64,000 nucleotides of DNA from Faecalibacterium gallinarum (lineage in GTDB: Bacteria; Bacillota; Clostridia; Oscillospirales; Ruminococcaceae). The notes under the pieces were generated by a model, which saw only the letters and a list, made by a program, of their open reading frames with translations, ran no database searches and was not told the origin of the DNA. The stretch covers positions 228,905 to 292,904 of the forward strand of contig NZ_BQKV01000098.1 of NCBI RefSeq assembly GCF_022180365.1, given 5' to 3'. Numbering within the stretch: the stretch's first letter is position 1; each line of letters opens with the position of its first letter. Shown here piece by piece: positions 43,282 through 55,956 of this stretch. The position numbers and the translations under genes were made by a program.

Positions 43282-44763
43282 ATGCGCGTCATTATGGTCA
43301 TGTTTGACACCCTGACCCGCAAGTTTCTGCCCAATTACGGCAACGATTGGGTTCAGGCACCCAACTTCCAGCGCCTGGCAGAACATTGCACCCGGTTTGA
43401 TCGTTTTTACGGGGGCAGCATGCCCTGCATGCCGGCCCGCCGGGAATTGCATACCGGCAAATACAATTTTTTGCGCAGGGGATGGGGCCCGCTGGAACCC
43501 TTTGACCGTTCGGTGATGGAGGTGCTGAAACAAAACGGAATCTATACCCATCTGGTTACCGATCATTCCCACTACTGGGAGGACGGCGGGGCCACCTATC
43601 ACAACCGGTACAATAGCTGGGAGGGGTTCCGCGGCCAGGAAAACGACTGCTTTGTGCCCAGCGACATTCTGCCGGAAATGCCGGCGCCCTACTGCGCCCT
43701 GAGCAAAACGGGGAAATCTTTACAGCAGCATTACCGCAACCGGACCCGGCAGCCGACCCGGGAAACCATGCCCAGCGTACAAACCTTCCAGGCGGGCCTG
43801 GATTTTTTGGCCGAGCACAAAGATCGGGACAACTGGTTTTTACAGATTGAAGCCTTTGATCCCCATGAACCCTTCTATGTGCCGGAACAGTACCGCAAAC
43901 GCTATGGCCTGCCGGACCAGGAGACCTTGTTCTGGCCTAAATATGGCCAGCTGCCGGAAGGCAACTATAAGGAAGCTCTGGAAAATGGGGCAAAAGAATA
44001 CGCGGCCCTTTTGACTCTCTGCGACGAAAATCTGGGCCGCGTGCTGGACTTTATGGATGCCCACGATATGTGGAAGGACACTGCCCTCATGGTCAACACA
44101 GACCACGGCTTTTTGCTGGGGGAACATGAGTGGTTGGGGAAGAATTTTCCGCCCCTGTATGAGGAGATCGTCCATCTGCCCTTTTTTCTGCACCTGCCGG
44201 GCGTGGCGGAAGGGGGCAGATGCAACCAGCTGTGCGCTACGGTGGACCTTGTGCCCACCCTGCTGGAGGTATTCGGGTGTGACCCGGAACCAATGGGGGA
44301 GATGGACGGCCGGTCCATCCTGCCGGCACTGACCCAGGGCAAACCGGTCCGGGAACAGGCCCTGTTTGGGGTACACGGCAGCTCTACGGGTTACACCGAT
44401 GGAGACCATGTGTTTATCAAGGCGAATCTCCCGGGCAATGGACCGCTGTATGAATACACCATGATGCCCACCAATATTTGCGGCTTTTTCTCGGCAGAGC
44501 AGCTGGCCCGGGCAGAGATGACCCCCGGCTGCCGGATGACCAACGGCCTGCCCTGCATGAAAATCCCGGCCTTCTCGTTCTACCACGCGGAAAAATTTGG
44601 CGACAGACTCTACGATTTGAGAGTGGATCCGGCGGAGCAGAACAACATCCTGACGGACCAAAACCGCGGGGAGTGGGAGGAAAGATTGGCCCGGGCGCTC
44701 CAGGAGGCAGATGCCCCTGCGGAAGAGTATGAGCGTCTGGGGATAAAGCAGACGCAGGAATAA
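43282..44763 (+). CDS. Cytoplasmic type I sulfatase with CxPxR motif
   Basis: 493 residues. The formylglycine motif Cys49-Met-Pro-Ala-Arg53 is intact, Asp9 and the segment VNTDHGFLLGEHEWLGKN give the metal site, and a C-terminal alpha/beta region follows. The cysteine must be converted to formylglycine, in anaerobes by the radical enzyme anSME, which is not in the window. There is no signal peptide, unlike most sulfatases acting on glycans, so it works on a sulfated molecule already in the cytoplasm. It is the last gene of the locus and is preceded by GGAAAGGAGG. Confidence 0.9.
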   Translation: MRVIMVMFDTLTRKFLPNYGNDWVQAPNFQRLAEHCTRFDRFYGGSMPCMPARRELHTGKYNFLRRGWGPLEPFDRSVMEVLKQNGIYTHLVTDHSHYWEDGGATYHNRYNSWEGFRGQENDCFVPSDILPEMPAPYCALSKTGKSLQQHYRNRTRQPTRETMPSVQTFQAGLDFLAEHKDRDNWFLQIEAFDPHEPFYVPEQYRKRYGLPDQETLFWPKYGQLPEGNYKEALENGAKEYAALLTLCDENLGRVLDFMDAHDMWKDTALMVNTDHGFLLGEHEWLGKNFPPLYEEIVHLPFFLHLPGVAEGGRCNQLCATVDLVPTLLEVFGCDPEPMGEMDGRSILPALTQGKPVREQALFGVHGSSTGYTDGDHVFIKANLPGNGPLYEYTMMPTNICGFFSAEQLARAEMTPGCRMTNGLPCMKIPAFSFYHAEKFGDRLYDLRVDPAEQNNILTDQNRGEWEERLARALQEADAPAEEYERLGIKQTQE

Positions 44764-44804
44764 ATACGAAACTTCCACAAGATAGGAGCGCTGCGAGGGC
44801 CGGG

Positions 44805-45569
44805 TCATTTAAGCCCAATTACGAAAATAACGATGGCCGCGACGGGCAGAACGGTCCAGGAGATGTACCGGCCCGTAATCTCCCATTCGGAGGGCTCCAC
44901 ATTCTCCACATTTTGCACCCGGAACATCAGTTGCCAACGGAACAGCTCGTCTGCAAACAAGATGGAAATGGCGGTAACAACGCAGAAGAATACCCCACCA
45001 AACCAGCCGGCCCCTTCGCCTTTGTGGGTCAGCTCCGGGCCGGCCATCAAATTCAATAGATCCGAAACGGTGGGCTCCATGGGATCGACGGTGTGCCCAT
45101 ATTGGTTTACAACCCTCCCGTCGCTCATAGTCGCAAAAATCGAAAGGGTTTCCGGGCTGCCATCTTCATTGTACAATACGCGAAGATTCCCAAGGTCTAA
45201 CATTGCGCCCCGGAACATAATCTCGTCGCCGCGGAGAATCTCAATGCCGGTCATGGATTCGGCGTGGTCGTTCCCTTTGGGGATGGCGGATGCATCTTCC
45301 CGGGCGGTATAGGGCCCATAGGTTTTATCTCCGTACTGAAATAAGATAGTCTTATCTGGGGACACGGTAAACCGCGCCAGCTGGCCCTCAATTTTGCCGG
45401 AATAGACTGTGGAACCCTCTTCCTGGCTTGGGATCAGGATGGTGTCCTTGTACGCAAAACCTTTGCGGGAAAATGCGATGAAATACAATATACTGAACAG
45501 AGCGGTCATTGCGGCCAAAATCAGCAAAACAATCTTTTGGTATTGGTTCAGGGATTGGAACTTTGTCAT
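44805..45569 (-). CDS. Hypothetical membrane protein with outer beta-rich domain
   Basis: 254 residues from ATG 45569 (AGAGGG upstream; a GTG two codons earlier is possible). One membrane helix near 15-35, a soluble domain of about 140 residues rich in beta segments (with FRGAMLDLGNLRVLYNEDG), then two helices (about 185-205 and 230-252). The layout suggests an outer domain held between membrane helices. No family with known function recognised. It stands alone, convergent with the sulfatase gene, and seems unrelated to the sugar loci on both sides. Confidence 0.75.
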   Translation of the reverse strand: MTKFQSLNQYQKIVLLILAAMTALFSILYFIAFSRKGFAYKDTILIPSQEEGSTVYSGKIEGQLARFTVSPDKTILFQYGDKTYGPYTAREDASAIPKGNDHAESMTGIEILRGDEIMFRGAMLDLGNLRVLYNEDGSPETLSIFATMSDGRVVNQYGHTVDPMEPTVSDLLNLMAGPELTHKGEGAGWFGGVFFCVVTAISILFADELFRWQLMFRVQNVENVEPSEWEITGRYISWTVLPVAAIVIFVIGLK

Positions 45570-45677
45570 AAGCACACCCTCTTTCTGTGCATTTCCCAGG
45601 CAGAAAATCGAATCGACGCAGCTTCGTGAAATGCTGTGAATTCAGTATAGCATGAAGCAGGAAAAAAGAAAAGAAGG

Positions 45678-45717
45678 TAGAAAGGCCCCGGCGCGTTCTG
45701 CGCGGGGGTCTTTCTTA
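45678..45717. terminator. Terminator-like hairpin in a divergent intergenic region
   Basis: AAAGGCCCCGGCGC pairs with GCGCGGGGTCTTT with a five-base loop. It lies between a minus-strand gene start and the promoter of the bgl-type operon, so it ends no visible gene. It may insulate the operons or be left from a lost gene. Confidence 0.6.
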
Positions 45718-45868
45718 TGGAAAGATGCGGGAGAATACGTCAGACGCGGGGGACAGCCGAACTTGTCTGAGGAGCGGACGGACCAGAAGACTTTAAACAC
45801 GATGCACGAAAAACAAAATCACTTTTTGTCGGTTTTGCGAATGGACAACCCGGCCATTCTTTTGGTAG

Positions 45869-45874
45869 TATAAT
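45869..45874 (+). promoter_or_regulatory. -10 box of the bgl-type operon
   Basis: A perfect TATAAT starts the leader that carries the RAT element. No good -35 box is visible at 16-19 bases upstream. Confidence 0.5.
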
Positions 45875-45889
45875 GGCCGTAAACAAAAC

Positions 45890-45915
45890 TAGCCGTTACT
45901 CCTCTGGAGGCGCTA
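45890..45915 (+). promoter_or_regulatory. RAT site (RNA target of the BglG-type antiterminator)
   Basis: The leader RNA forms UAGC/GCUA and CUCC/GGAG helices with asymmetric inner loops and contains GUUACU before and AGGC after the top loop, the conserved features of ribonucleic antiterminator sites bound by BglG/LicT proteins. It overlaps the left arm of the terminator that follows, so protein binding would block termination. The next gene encodes such a protein. Confidence 0.7.
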
Positions 45916-45990
45916 CTAGCAGTACAGGGTTATCGCCTTTTTAAAAAGGCGAGCTGTTCTGTGTGGTAGTCCGCTCCGGGGGTTTTTTTT
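45901..45990 (+). terminator. Leader terminator controlled by the RAT site
   Basis: CCTCTGGAG-CG-CTACTA (from 45901) pairs with TGGTAG-CGCTCCGGGGG (45964-45982) around a loop with its own small hairpin CGCCTTTTT/AAAAGGCG, followed by eight T residues. The left arm shares bases with the RAT site, giving a choice between the two structures. Confidence 0.7.
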
Positions 45991-46014
45991 ATCTGGAAAG
46001 GAGCCGCACCCGGC

Positions 46015-46845
46015 ATGAAAATCATTCGCAAAATCAACAACAACGCTGCGGTTGCACAGGACAGAAAAGGCCGTGAGATGGTGGTGCTGGGGCGCGGAGT
46101 GGGGTTTGGCACAATGCCCTATGAGTTGACAGACCTTTCCCGGATTTATCGTACATTTTACGATGTGGATCCGCGCTACTTTGACGCATTGGCGGAGCTG
46201 CCCCAGGACGTTGTGCTGGCAAGCGCCGATATTGTGGAGCAGGCCGAAATCGCTTTGGACGGCGAACTGAACCCCAACCTTACTTTTACCCTGGCGGATC
46301 ACATCGCCTTTGCCATCCAGCGGGAGAAAAAGGGGATTGCCCTGGCGATGCCACTGGTTTACGACGTAAAACGTTTGTATCCCAAAGAAAGTGAACTGGG
46401 AATCCGGGCGCTGGAGATTGTCCGCCTGCGCACAGGTACGAGTTTGCCGGACGCAGAGGGCGTGAGCATTGCGCTGCATTTAATCAACGCCGAGCTGGAG
46501 GGCAGCAACATGCACACAATGCTGACCGCCTTCAATGTGCTGGAAGAACTGACCGCCATCGTGGAACAGCGGCTGGGCATAAAGCTCTGCCGGGAAGGCT
46601 ATAACTACGCCCGCTTTGCCATGCACCTGCAATTTTTGGTCCAGCGGTTGCAGACAGGCCGTCCGGCTCAGGACGAAAGCGGCAGCCTGTTGGAGCAGAC
46701 CGCCCAGGAATACCCCCAGATCTATGCTTGTGCCTGCGCCCTGGCGCACCACTTGCAGGAGCGGTACGGCTGGCAGTGCAGCCGCAATGAGATTCTCTAC
46801 CTGATGCTGCATATCCATCGGGTGCAGAATCGGGAAGAAGACTGA
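46015..46845 (+). CDS. BglG/LicT-family transcription antiterminator
   Basis: 276 residues, the family length. The RNA-binding CAT domain (1-55) begins KIIRKINNNAAVAQD and includes GRGVGFG. Two PTS regulation domains follow (about 70-170 and 175-275) with conserved histidines, including HIAFAIQRE and MHLQFLVQRL. Phosphorylation of the PRDs by the PTS switches the dimer on or off according to sugar. It acts on the RAT/terminator in its own leader and so controls this gene and the permease and glycosidase behind it. Confidence 0.92.
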   Translation: MKIIRKINNNAAVAQDRKGREMVVLGRGVGFGTMPYELTDLSRIYRTFYDVDPRYFDALAELPQDVVLASADIVEQAEIALDGELNPNLTFTLADHIAFAIQREKKGIALAMPLVYDVKRLYPKESELGIRALEIVRLRTGTSLPDAEGVSIALHLINAELEGSNMHTMLTAFNVLEELTAIVEQRLGIKLCREGYNYARFAMHLQFLVQRLQTGRPAQDESGSLLEQTAQEYPQIYACACALAHHLQERYGWQCSRNEILYLMLHIHRVQNREED

Positions 46846-46856
46846 TGTTTTCCAAC

Positions 46857-46894
46857 ACGGAACAGACCTGTTCCGTATCGTTTGTTTTTATTTT
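46857..46894 (+). terminator. Hairpin between antiterminator and permease genes
   Basis: ACGGAACAG-ac-CTGTTCCGT is a perfect palindrome followed by a T-rich stretch. It probably makes a partial internal terminator that lowers permease expression or trims the mRNA. No second RAT motif was found next to it. Confidence 0.65.
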
Positions 46895-46965
46895 AGTATG
46901 TTCCCGCTGGTTTGGCGCGCATCTGGCGGTAACAGATACAACCAATCCCTAGGAGGTCCCATAAT

Positions 46966-48597
46966 ATGGATCGTGAACAGTTTTTGGCACAGCTTCTGCC
47001 GCTGATCGGCGGCCAGGATAATGTCAGTTGGCATGAATTTCGGCAGGACAATTTGTATGTCACGCTGAAAGACGCCAGCCTGGCGGAATCGGACGCGGTG
47101 CGTAAACTGCCCGGTGTTGTATCGGTTACAGAAGGCCGCAGCCGTCTCACCCTCCGTTTTGGGACCCTCCGCAAACAAGAGGAGGCAACCATTATGTCAA
47201 AAGCGAAAAATCAGTCCGATTACACTACCTTGGTGCAGACCATTGTGGAGAAGATCGGCGGAAAAGGGAACATTGTGCGGGCAACCCATTGCATTACCCG
47301 TCTCCGTTTTACCCTGGCAGATACCTCTAAAGCCGACAAGGAAGCCATCAAGAAGATTCCCGGCGTGGCGGGCTGCGTGGACAACGCGGGCCAGTTTCAG
47401 GTCATCATCGGCCCCCATGTGGTGGAAGTGTACGATGCGCTGATCGCCTATACGGGGCTGAAAAGCGAAGCCGCAGTGGAGCCGGAGGAAGAAAACGCCA
47501 AAAAGAGAAACATTTTCTCCCGTTTGGTGGACACCATGGCCAGCATCGTTATGCCCATGATCGGCCCCCTGGCCGGCGCCGGTATGATTAAGGCGATTCT
47601 GTCGGTTCTGACCCAGTTCGAGCTCATCAGCTCCAGCTCCCAGACTTACCAGATCTTCTACCTGGTAGCGGACGGCGTGTTTTATTATATGCCCTTTTTC
47701 CTGGCCTTCTCTGCCGGCAAAAAGTTTAAGTGCAACCCCTATCTGTCCTTGATTTTCGCGGCCATGCTGGTCCACCCCAACTATATGGCCCTCAAAGAGG
47801 CGGGCGAGGCCGTCAAGCTGTTTGATTTCCTGCCTGTTACCCTGGCCAGCTATACTTCCAGCGTGGTGCCCGTCATCCTGATTGTCTATTTCCAGTCCAT
47901 TGTCGAAAAATTCTTCACGCGGTATACGCCCAAGGCCATCAAGGTGTTCTTTGTGCCCATGGTTACCATCCTGGTCACGGTCCCGGTGGGCTTTGTAGTT
48001 CTGGGCCCCTTGGGTTCCATCCTGGGCAACTATCTGGCCGCCGCCTTTACCGCGATGGATGCCTATGTGGGCTGGCTGGTTCCCACCCTCGTGGGCGGTC
48101 TGTGCCCGCTGCTGGTTATGACCGGCATGCACTATGCCGTGGGCAGCGCCCAGTCCATCCAGCGTGCCACTATGGGATATGCCACCATTCTGGCTCCCGG
48201 TATGGTGTGCAGCAATATGGCCCAGTCGGCTGCCACCTTTGGCGTCGCGCTCAAGACCAAAAACAAGGAGCTCAAGACCTTGGCTTCCACGGTGGGCGTC
48301 ACGGCGCTGTGCGGCATTACCGAGCCGACTCTGTACGGCGTGGGCCTCAAGTATAAGCGGCCGCTGTACTGCGCAATGGCCGGCGGCGCCCTGGGCGGCC
48401 TGTACGCCGGCATCATGCATGTGAAACAGTGGGCCTACGGCACCTCCACCATCTTTGCGCTGCCGGTTTATCTGGGCGAGGACAACTCTTTCCCGCACAT
48501 CTGCATCGCCGTAGCCATTGCCATGGCCAGCGCATTCATCCTCTCGTACATTACCCACAAAGACCCTGTGGAGGAACTCGCAGGGCAGGAGAAGTAA
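46966..48597 (+). CDS. PTS beta-glucoside EIIBC permease with an extra cysteine-less EIIB domain
   Basis: 543 residues. Residues 85-160 form a normal beta-glucoside-class EIIB with active Cys109 in RATHCITRLRF. Residues 180-535 form the EIIC channel, with VGGLCPLLVMTGMHYAV and GITEPTLYGVG. Residues 1-66 look like a second EIIB domain of the same fold (IGGQDNV ... DAVRKLPGVVSV), but the Cys-x-x-Arg loop is replaced by FRQDNLYV. A second start, ATG 47194, has its own strong AGAGGAGG and would make a standard 467-residue EIIBC. There is no EIIA domain, so phosphate must come from a separate EIIA. It lies between the antiterminator and a GH1 gene. Confidence 0.88.
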   Translation: MDREQFLAQLLPLIGGQDNVSWHEFRQDNLYVTLKDASLAESDAVRKLPGVVSVTEGRSRLTLRFGTLRKQEEATIMSKAKNQSDYTTLVQTIVEKIGGKGNIVRATHCITRLRFTLADTSKADKEAIKKIPGVAGCVDNAGQFQVIIGPHVVEVYDALIAYTGLKSEAAVEPEEENAKKRNIFSRLVDTMASIVMPMIGPLAGAGMIKAILSVLTQFELISSSSQTYQIFYLVADGVFYYMPFFLAFSAGKKFKCNPYLSLIFAAMLVHPNYMALKEAGEAVKLFDFLPVTLASYTSSVVPVILIVYFQSIVEKFFTRYTPKAIKVFFVPMVTILVTVPVGFVVLGPLGSILGNYLAAAFTAMDAYVGWLVPTLVGGLCPLLVMTGMHYAVGSAQSIQRATMGYATILAPGMVCSNMAQSAATFGVALKTKNKELKTLASTVGVTALCGITEPTLYGVGLKYKRPLYCAMAGGALGGLYAGIMHVKQWAYGTSTIFALPVYLGEDNSFPHICIAVAIAMASAFILSYITHKDPVEELAGQEK

Positions 48598-50007
<1,410 letters not shown>

Positions 50008-50040
50008 ACCTGCGAAAAATCACAAGAATAATTTATAACA

Positions 50041-50082
50041 AAAAGGCATCTGGATTACACTTGGAATCCAGATGCCTTTTTT
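50041..50082 (+). terminator. Strong terminator of the bgl-type operon
   Basis: AAAAGGCATCTGGATT pairs perfectly over 16 bases with AATCCAGATGCCTTTT and is followed by further T residues. Confidence 0.92.
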
Positions 50083-50194
50083 GCAAAATTAAGGGAAACG
50101 GTGTGACCCCATCCACGGGCGCTCAGACATTCGGCGAGATAGGCTGGGCCCTCTTGAGAAGCAGTTTTAATGCAGACGGGGAGAGGAAAATCCA

Positions 50195-51088
50195 TTACTC
50201 CTGGATATTGTTCCTTTTCAGGATGGACTGGACATACTCCATGTTCAGGCTGTAGTCTTTTTCGTAATGGCAGGCATACAGCATATAGAGAATCGCAAAA
50301 ATAGACATCTCCACCGAGATGGAGGAAAAATAGATTGGGCCCTTTTGCTTGGAGGGAATGTACAGCACCGAGGCAAAATCGTTCAGGTTGTAGGTTTTAT
50401 TGTGCATGGAGGTAATCAGCAGCAGGGGGGATTTGCTTCGGGACAGGATCGAAACCACCTGTGCCAGGGCGAGGGAGGATTTTCCGCTGTAAGTGATGAC
50501 GATGGACAGCTCGTCCTGGGTGGCCCGGTAGGCCGAAAACACGCCTTCGCCCTCCAGATGCATGACCTCCACGTTTTTGTTGATCCGCTGCATGTTGAGC
50601 TTAAAGATGTTGGCAATGGAAAGATAAGTGGAAGTGCCGTAGATTTTGATCCGCTTGGCGTTGAAAATCAACTCGCTTGCTTTTTCAAAACTGGCGGTGT
50701 CGTTGATGACGAATACATCTTTGAGGGTCTGTTCCAGGATGCTGAAAATGGTGTTTTCGATGTCCTGGGTGGACATGTTCAGGTGAAGGGGGTTATCGTA
50801 GTTTACCACCATATCGGGGAAAGCGGTGCCGCTGCGCTCTTTGACAAAGGCCACCCGGAAGTCATTGTAATTTTTAAACCCCAGTTTGCGGACAAACCGG
50901 GAAATGGTGGCAGAGGAGACATAGGCCTGTTTGGCCAGTTCGTTCAGCTGGATGCTGGCGATCATCTCAGAGTTGCTCAGCAAAAAAGACACAAGGGCAG
51001 ATTCTGTGCTGGTCAGTTTGAGCTTGCCGATCTTTTCCAGAATGGTGAGGGTATCTTCGGCTGGCGTTTCTTGTACCGATCGGCTCAT
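50195..51088 (-). CDS. RpiR-family transcriptional regulator (HTH + SIS)
   Basis: 297 residues, AAGGAG upstream. An N-terminal RpiR helix-turn-helix (about 15-85; YVSSATISRFVRKLGFKNYNDF) is joined to a SIS sugar-phosphate-binding domain (about 120-260; IYGTSTYLSIA, VITYSGKS). Such proteins sense phosphorylated sugars and control neighbouring sugar genes. It is divergent from the GH1/EIIBC group that starts at 51403 and is its likely regulator, sensing the imported sugar phosphate. Confidence 0.9.
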   Translation of the reverse strand: MSRSVQETPAEDTLTILEKIGKLKLTSTESALVSFLLSNSEMIASIQLNELAKQAYVSSATISRFVRKLGFKNYNDFRVAFVKERSGTAFPDMVVNYDNPLHLNMSTQDIENTIFSILEQTLKDVFVINDTASFEKASELIFNAKRIKIYGTSTYLSIANIFKLNMQRINKNVEVMHLEGEGVFSAYRATQDELSIVITYSGKSSLALAQVVSILSRSKSPLLLITSMHNKTYNLNDFASVLYIPSKQKGPIYFSSISVEMSIFAILYMLYACHYEKDYSLNMEYVQSILKRNNIQE

Positions 51089-51197
51089 AATGCTGTCTCC
51101 TTGCTGTCATGCAATCTAACCAAAATCGCTTGAAAAATAAGTGCTAAAATATAGCATATCAAATAAAGAGTCTTTCGTCAAGTGAAAGTTCGCGGGA

Positions 51198-51255
51198 AAT
51201 GAAACACAATTTTATTTTTGGGATTCCGGGCCCTTGACATGGAACAAAGTTTCAG
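51198..51255. promoter_or_regulatory. Facing TGAAAC half-sites before the GH1/EIIBC group
   Basis: A TGAAAC near 51199 and its inverse GTTTCA near 51249 lie in the shared region of the RpiR and GH1 genes, just before the GH1 promoter. RpiR-type regulators often bind TGAAA/TTTCA inverted sites. The wide spacing makes this only a candidate operator pair. Confidence 0.3.
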
Positions 51256-51270
51256 AAGACTGTATTTGTG

Positions 51271-51298
51271 TTGCATTTGGCTGGCGGGACGATATAAT
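51271..51298 (+). promoter_or_regulatory. Promoter of the GH1/EIIBC group
   Basis: TTGCAT (51271-51276), a 16-base spacer and TATAAT (51293-51298), about 105 bases before the GH1 start. The leader between holds no gene. Confidence 0.6.
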
Positions 51299-51300
51299 AA

Positions 51301-52905
<1,605 letters not shown>

Positions 52906-52940
52906 GGTTTGTTACAAAGAAATTGGAAGGGGAGGACATT

Positions 52941-54365
52941 ATGGACTATCGTGAAACAGGTTTAAAGGCTCTGGAAGTCGTAGGCGGAAAAGACAACGTC
53001 AAAAACCTAACCCACTGCGCCACCCGACTGCGGTTTGAAGTCAAGGACCGCAGCAAGGTGGACCTGGAAAAACTGAACTCGGTCCCCGGCGTTTTAAAGG
53101 CGCTGGAATCTGCCGGCCAGTTCCAGTTTGTCATCGGCCCCAGCGTCAACGAATGCTACCAGGCGGTGGCGGATGAAATCGGCATCGCCGGGGGCGCTGT
53201 GGACGACAACCATCCCGAGGATATGGCCCCCTCCGGCAAAAAAGACGATAAGGGAAACCTGGTCCAGAAGGCGCTGGGCCTGATTTCCGGCATCTTCATC
53301 CCCGTTCTGCCGGCACTGATCGCCTCCGGTATGATCAAGGCGCTCCTGACCATCCTGACCCGGATGTCCCTGGTCAACACCGAATCCGGCGTCTATACCA
53401 TCATTACCTTTGTGGCGGACTCGGTGTTCTACTTCCTGCCGGTGCTGCTGGCGGCCACCAGCGCCAAGGTGTTCGGCATGTCCCAGGGCCTGGCCATGAT
53501 GCTGGGCGCCATGCTGCTCCACCCCACCTTCAGCAATGCAGTTTCGGCCGGCACCAGCCTGGATATCTTCGGCCTGAGCGTCCGGATGACCAGTTACAGC
53601 GCGACGGTTATCCCCATCATCCTGATCGTCTGGGTGGCCAGCTATGTGGAAAAATTCGGTACCAGATTCCTGCCCGATGTGGTTAAATATGTGTTCCGAC
53701 CCCTGCTGGTCATGATTGTGATGATCCCGCTGTCCTTCTGCGTGCTGGGTCCCATCGGCGCCATTATGGGCGACGGCCTGGCGGCTCTGCTGACCTGGCT
53801 CCAGAACACCATTCCCTGGCTGCTGCCCACCTTCATCGGCACCATCGCCCCGCTGATGGTTCTGTTTGGCCTGAACAACTGCACCATCCCTCTGATTTAT
53901 GCCCAGATGTCCGCGGTGGGCTACGAGACGGTGGCGGGCCCCGGCATGCTGGCCCACAACATCGCTGAGGGCGCTGCTTCTCTGGCGCTGGCACTCAAAA
54001 GCAAAGATACCACCATCCGGCAGGAAGCGCTGACCACCAGTTTTACCGCCCTGTTCGGCGGCATCACCGAGCCGGCCATCTATGGCTTTACACTCCGGTT
54101 TAAAAACGTGCTGCCCTGTGTCATGATCGGCGGCGCGGCCGGCGGCCTCTTTGCCGGGCTGAGCGGCCTGGTCCGCTACGCAACCGCAGCGCCTTCCATT
54201 GTGACCCTGCCCACCTATATGGGCGAGGACCCCAGCAACATCTGGAAGGCAGTTGCTACCCTGGCCATCGCCTTTGTGGTGACCTTTGTCCTGGTATTCT
54301 TCGTTAAGACCGAGGATACCAATAAGGTCATCAAGAATGACGCAGTCACCAACGAATTGAAGTAA
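52941..54365 (+). CDS. PTS beta-glucoside-class EIIBC permease
   Basis: 474 residues from ATG 52941 (GGGGAGG upstream). EIIB (1-90) has active Cys26 in NLTHCATRLRF; the EIIC channel (about 110-460) has the expected spans and GITEPAIYGFTLRF. No EIIA is attached, so it depends on an EIIA encoded elsewhere, possibly a glucose-class Crr-like protein. It lies between two closely related GH1 genes and is probably regulated by the divergent RpiR protein. The substrate is likely a beta-glucoside. Confidence 0.92.
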   Translation: MDYRETGLKALEVVGGKDNVKNLTHCATRLRFEVKDRSKVDLEKLNSVPGVLKALESAGQFQFVIGPSVNECYQAVADEIGIAGGAVDDNHPEDMAPSGKKDDKGNLVQKALGLISGIFIPVLPALIASGMIKALLTILTRMSLVNTESGVYTIITFVADSVFYFLPVLLAATSAKVFGMSQGLAMMLGAMLLHPTFSNAVSAGTSLDIFGLSVRMTSYSATVIPIILIVWVASYVEKFGTRFLPDVVKYVFRPLLVMIVMIPLSFCVLGPIGAIMGDGLAALLTWLQNTIPWLLPTFIGTIAPLMVLFGLNNCTIPLIYAQMSAVGYETVAGPGMLAHNIAEGAASLALALKSKDTTIRQEALTTSFTALFGGITEPAIYGFTLRFKNVLPCVMIGGAAGGLFAGLSGLVRYATAAPSIVTLPTYMGEDPSNIWKAVATLAIAFVVTFVLVFFVKTEDTNKVIKNDAVTNELK

Positions 54366-54374
54366 GCGTAACAG

Positions 54375-54421
54375 AAAAAGGGCACAGGATTGCATAAAAT
54401 GGAATGCTGTGCCCTTTTTAT
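54375..54421 (+). terminator. Internal terminator between permease and second GH1 gene
   Basis: AAAAAGGGCACAG pairs with CTGTGCCCTTTTT, and inner GCAT/ATGC can extend the stem. It stands only 19 bases before the next GH1 start, so the two downstream GH1 genes are expressed by read-through or a weak promoter I cannot see. Confidence 0.85.
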
Positions 54422-54424
54422 TAA

Positions 54425-55942
<1,518 letters not shown>

Positions 55943-55956
55943 GGAGGGAAGAAACG

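Noticed and set aside
45652..45873. 73-residue plus-strand frame before the bgl-type leader
   Set aside because: It contains a terminator-like hairpin and the promoter of the next operon, and lacks a ribosome site.
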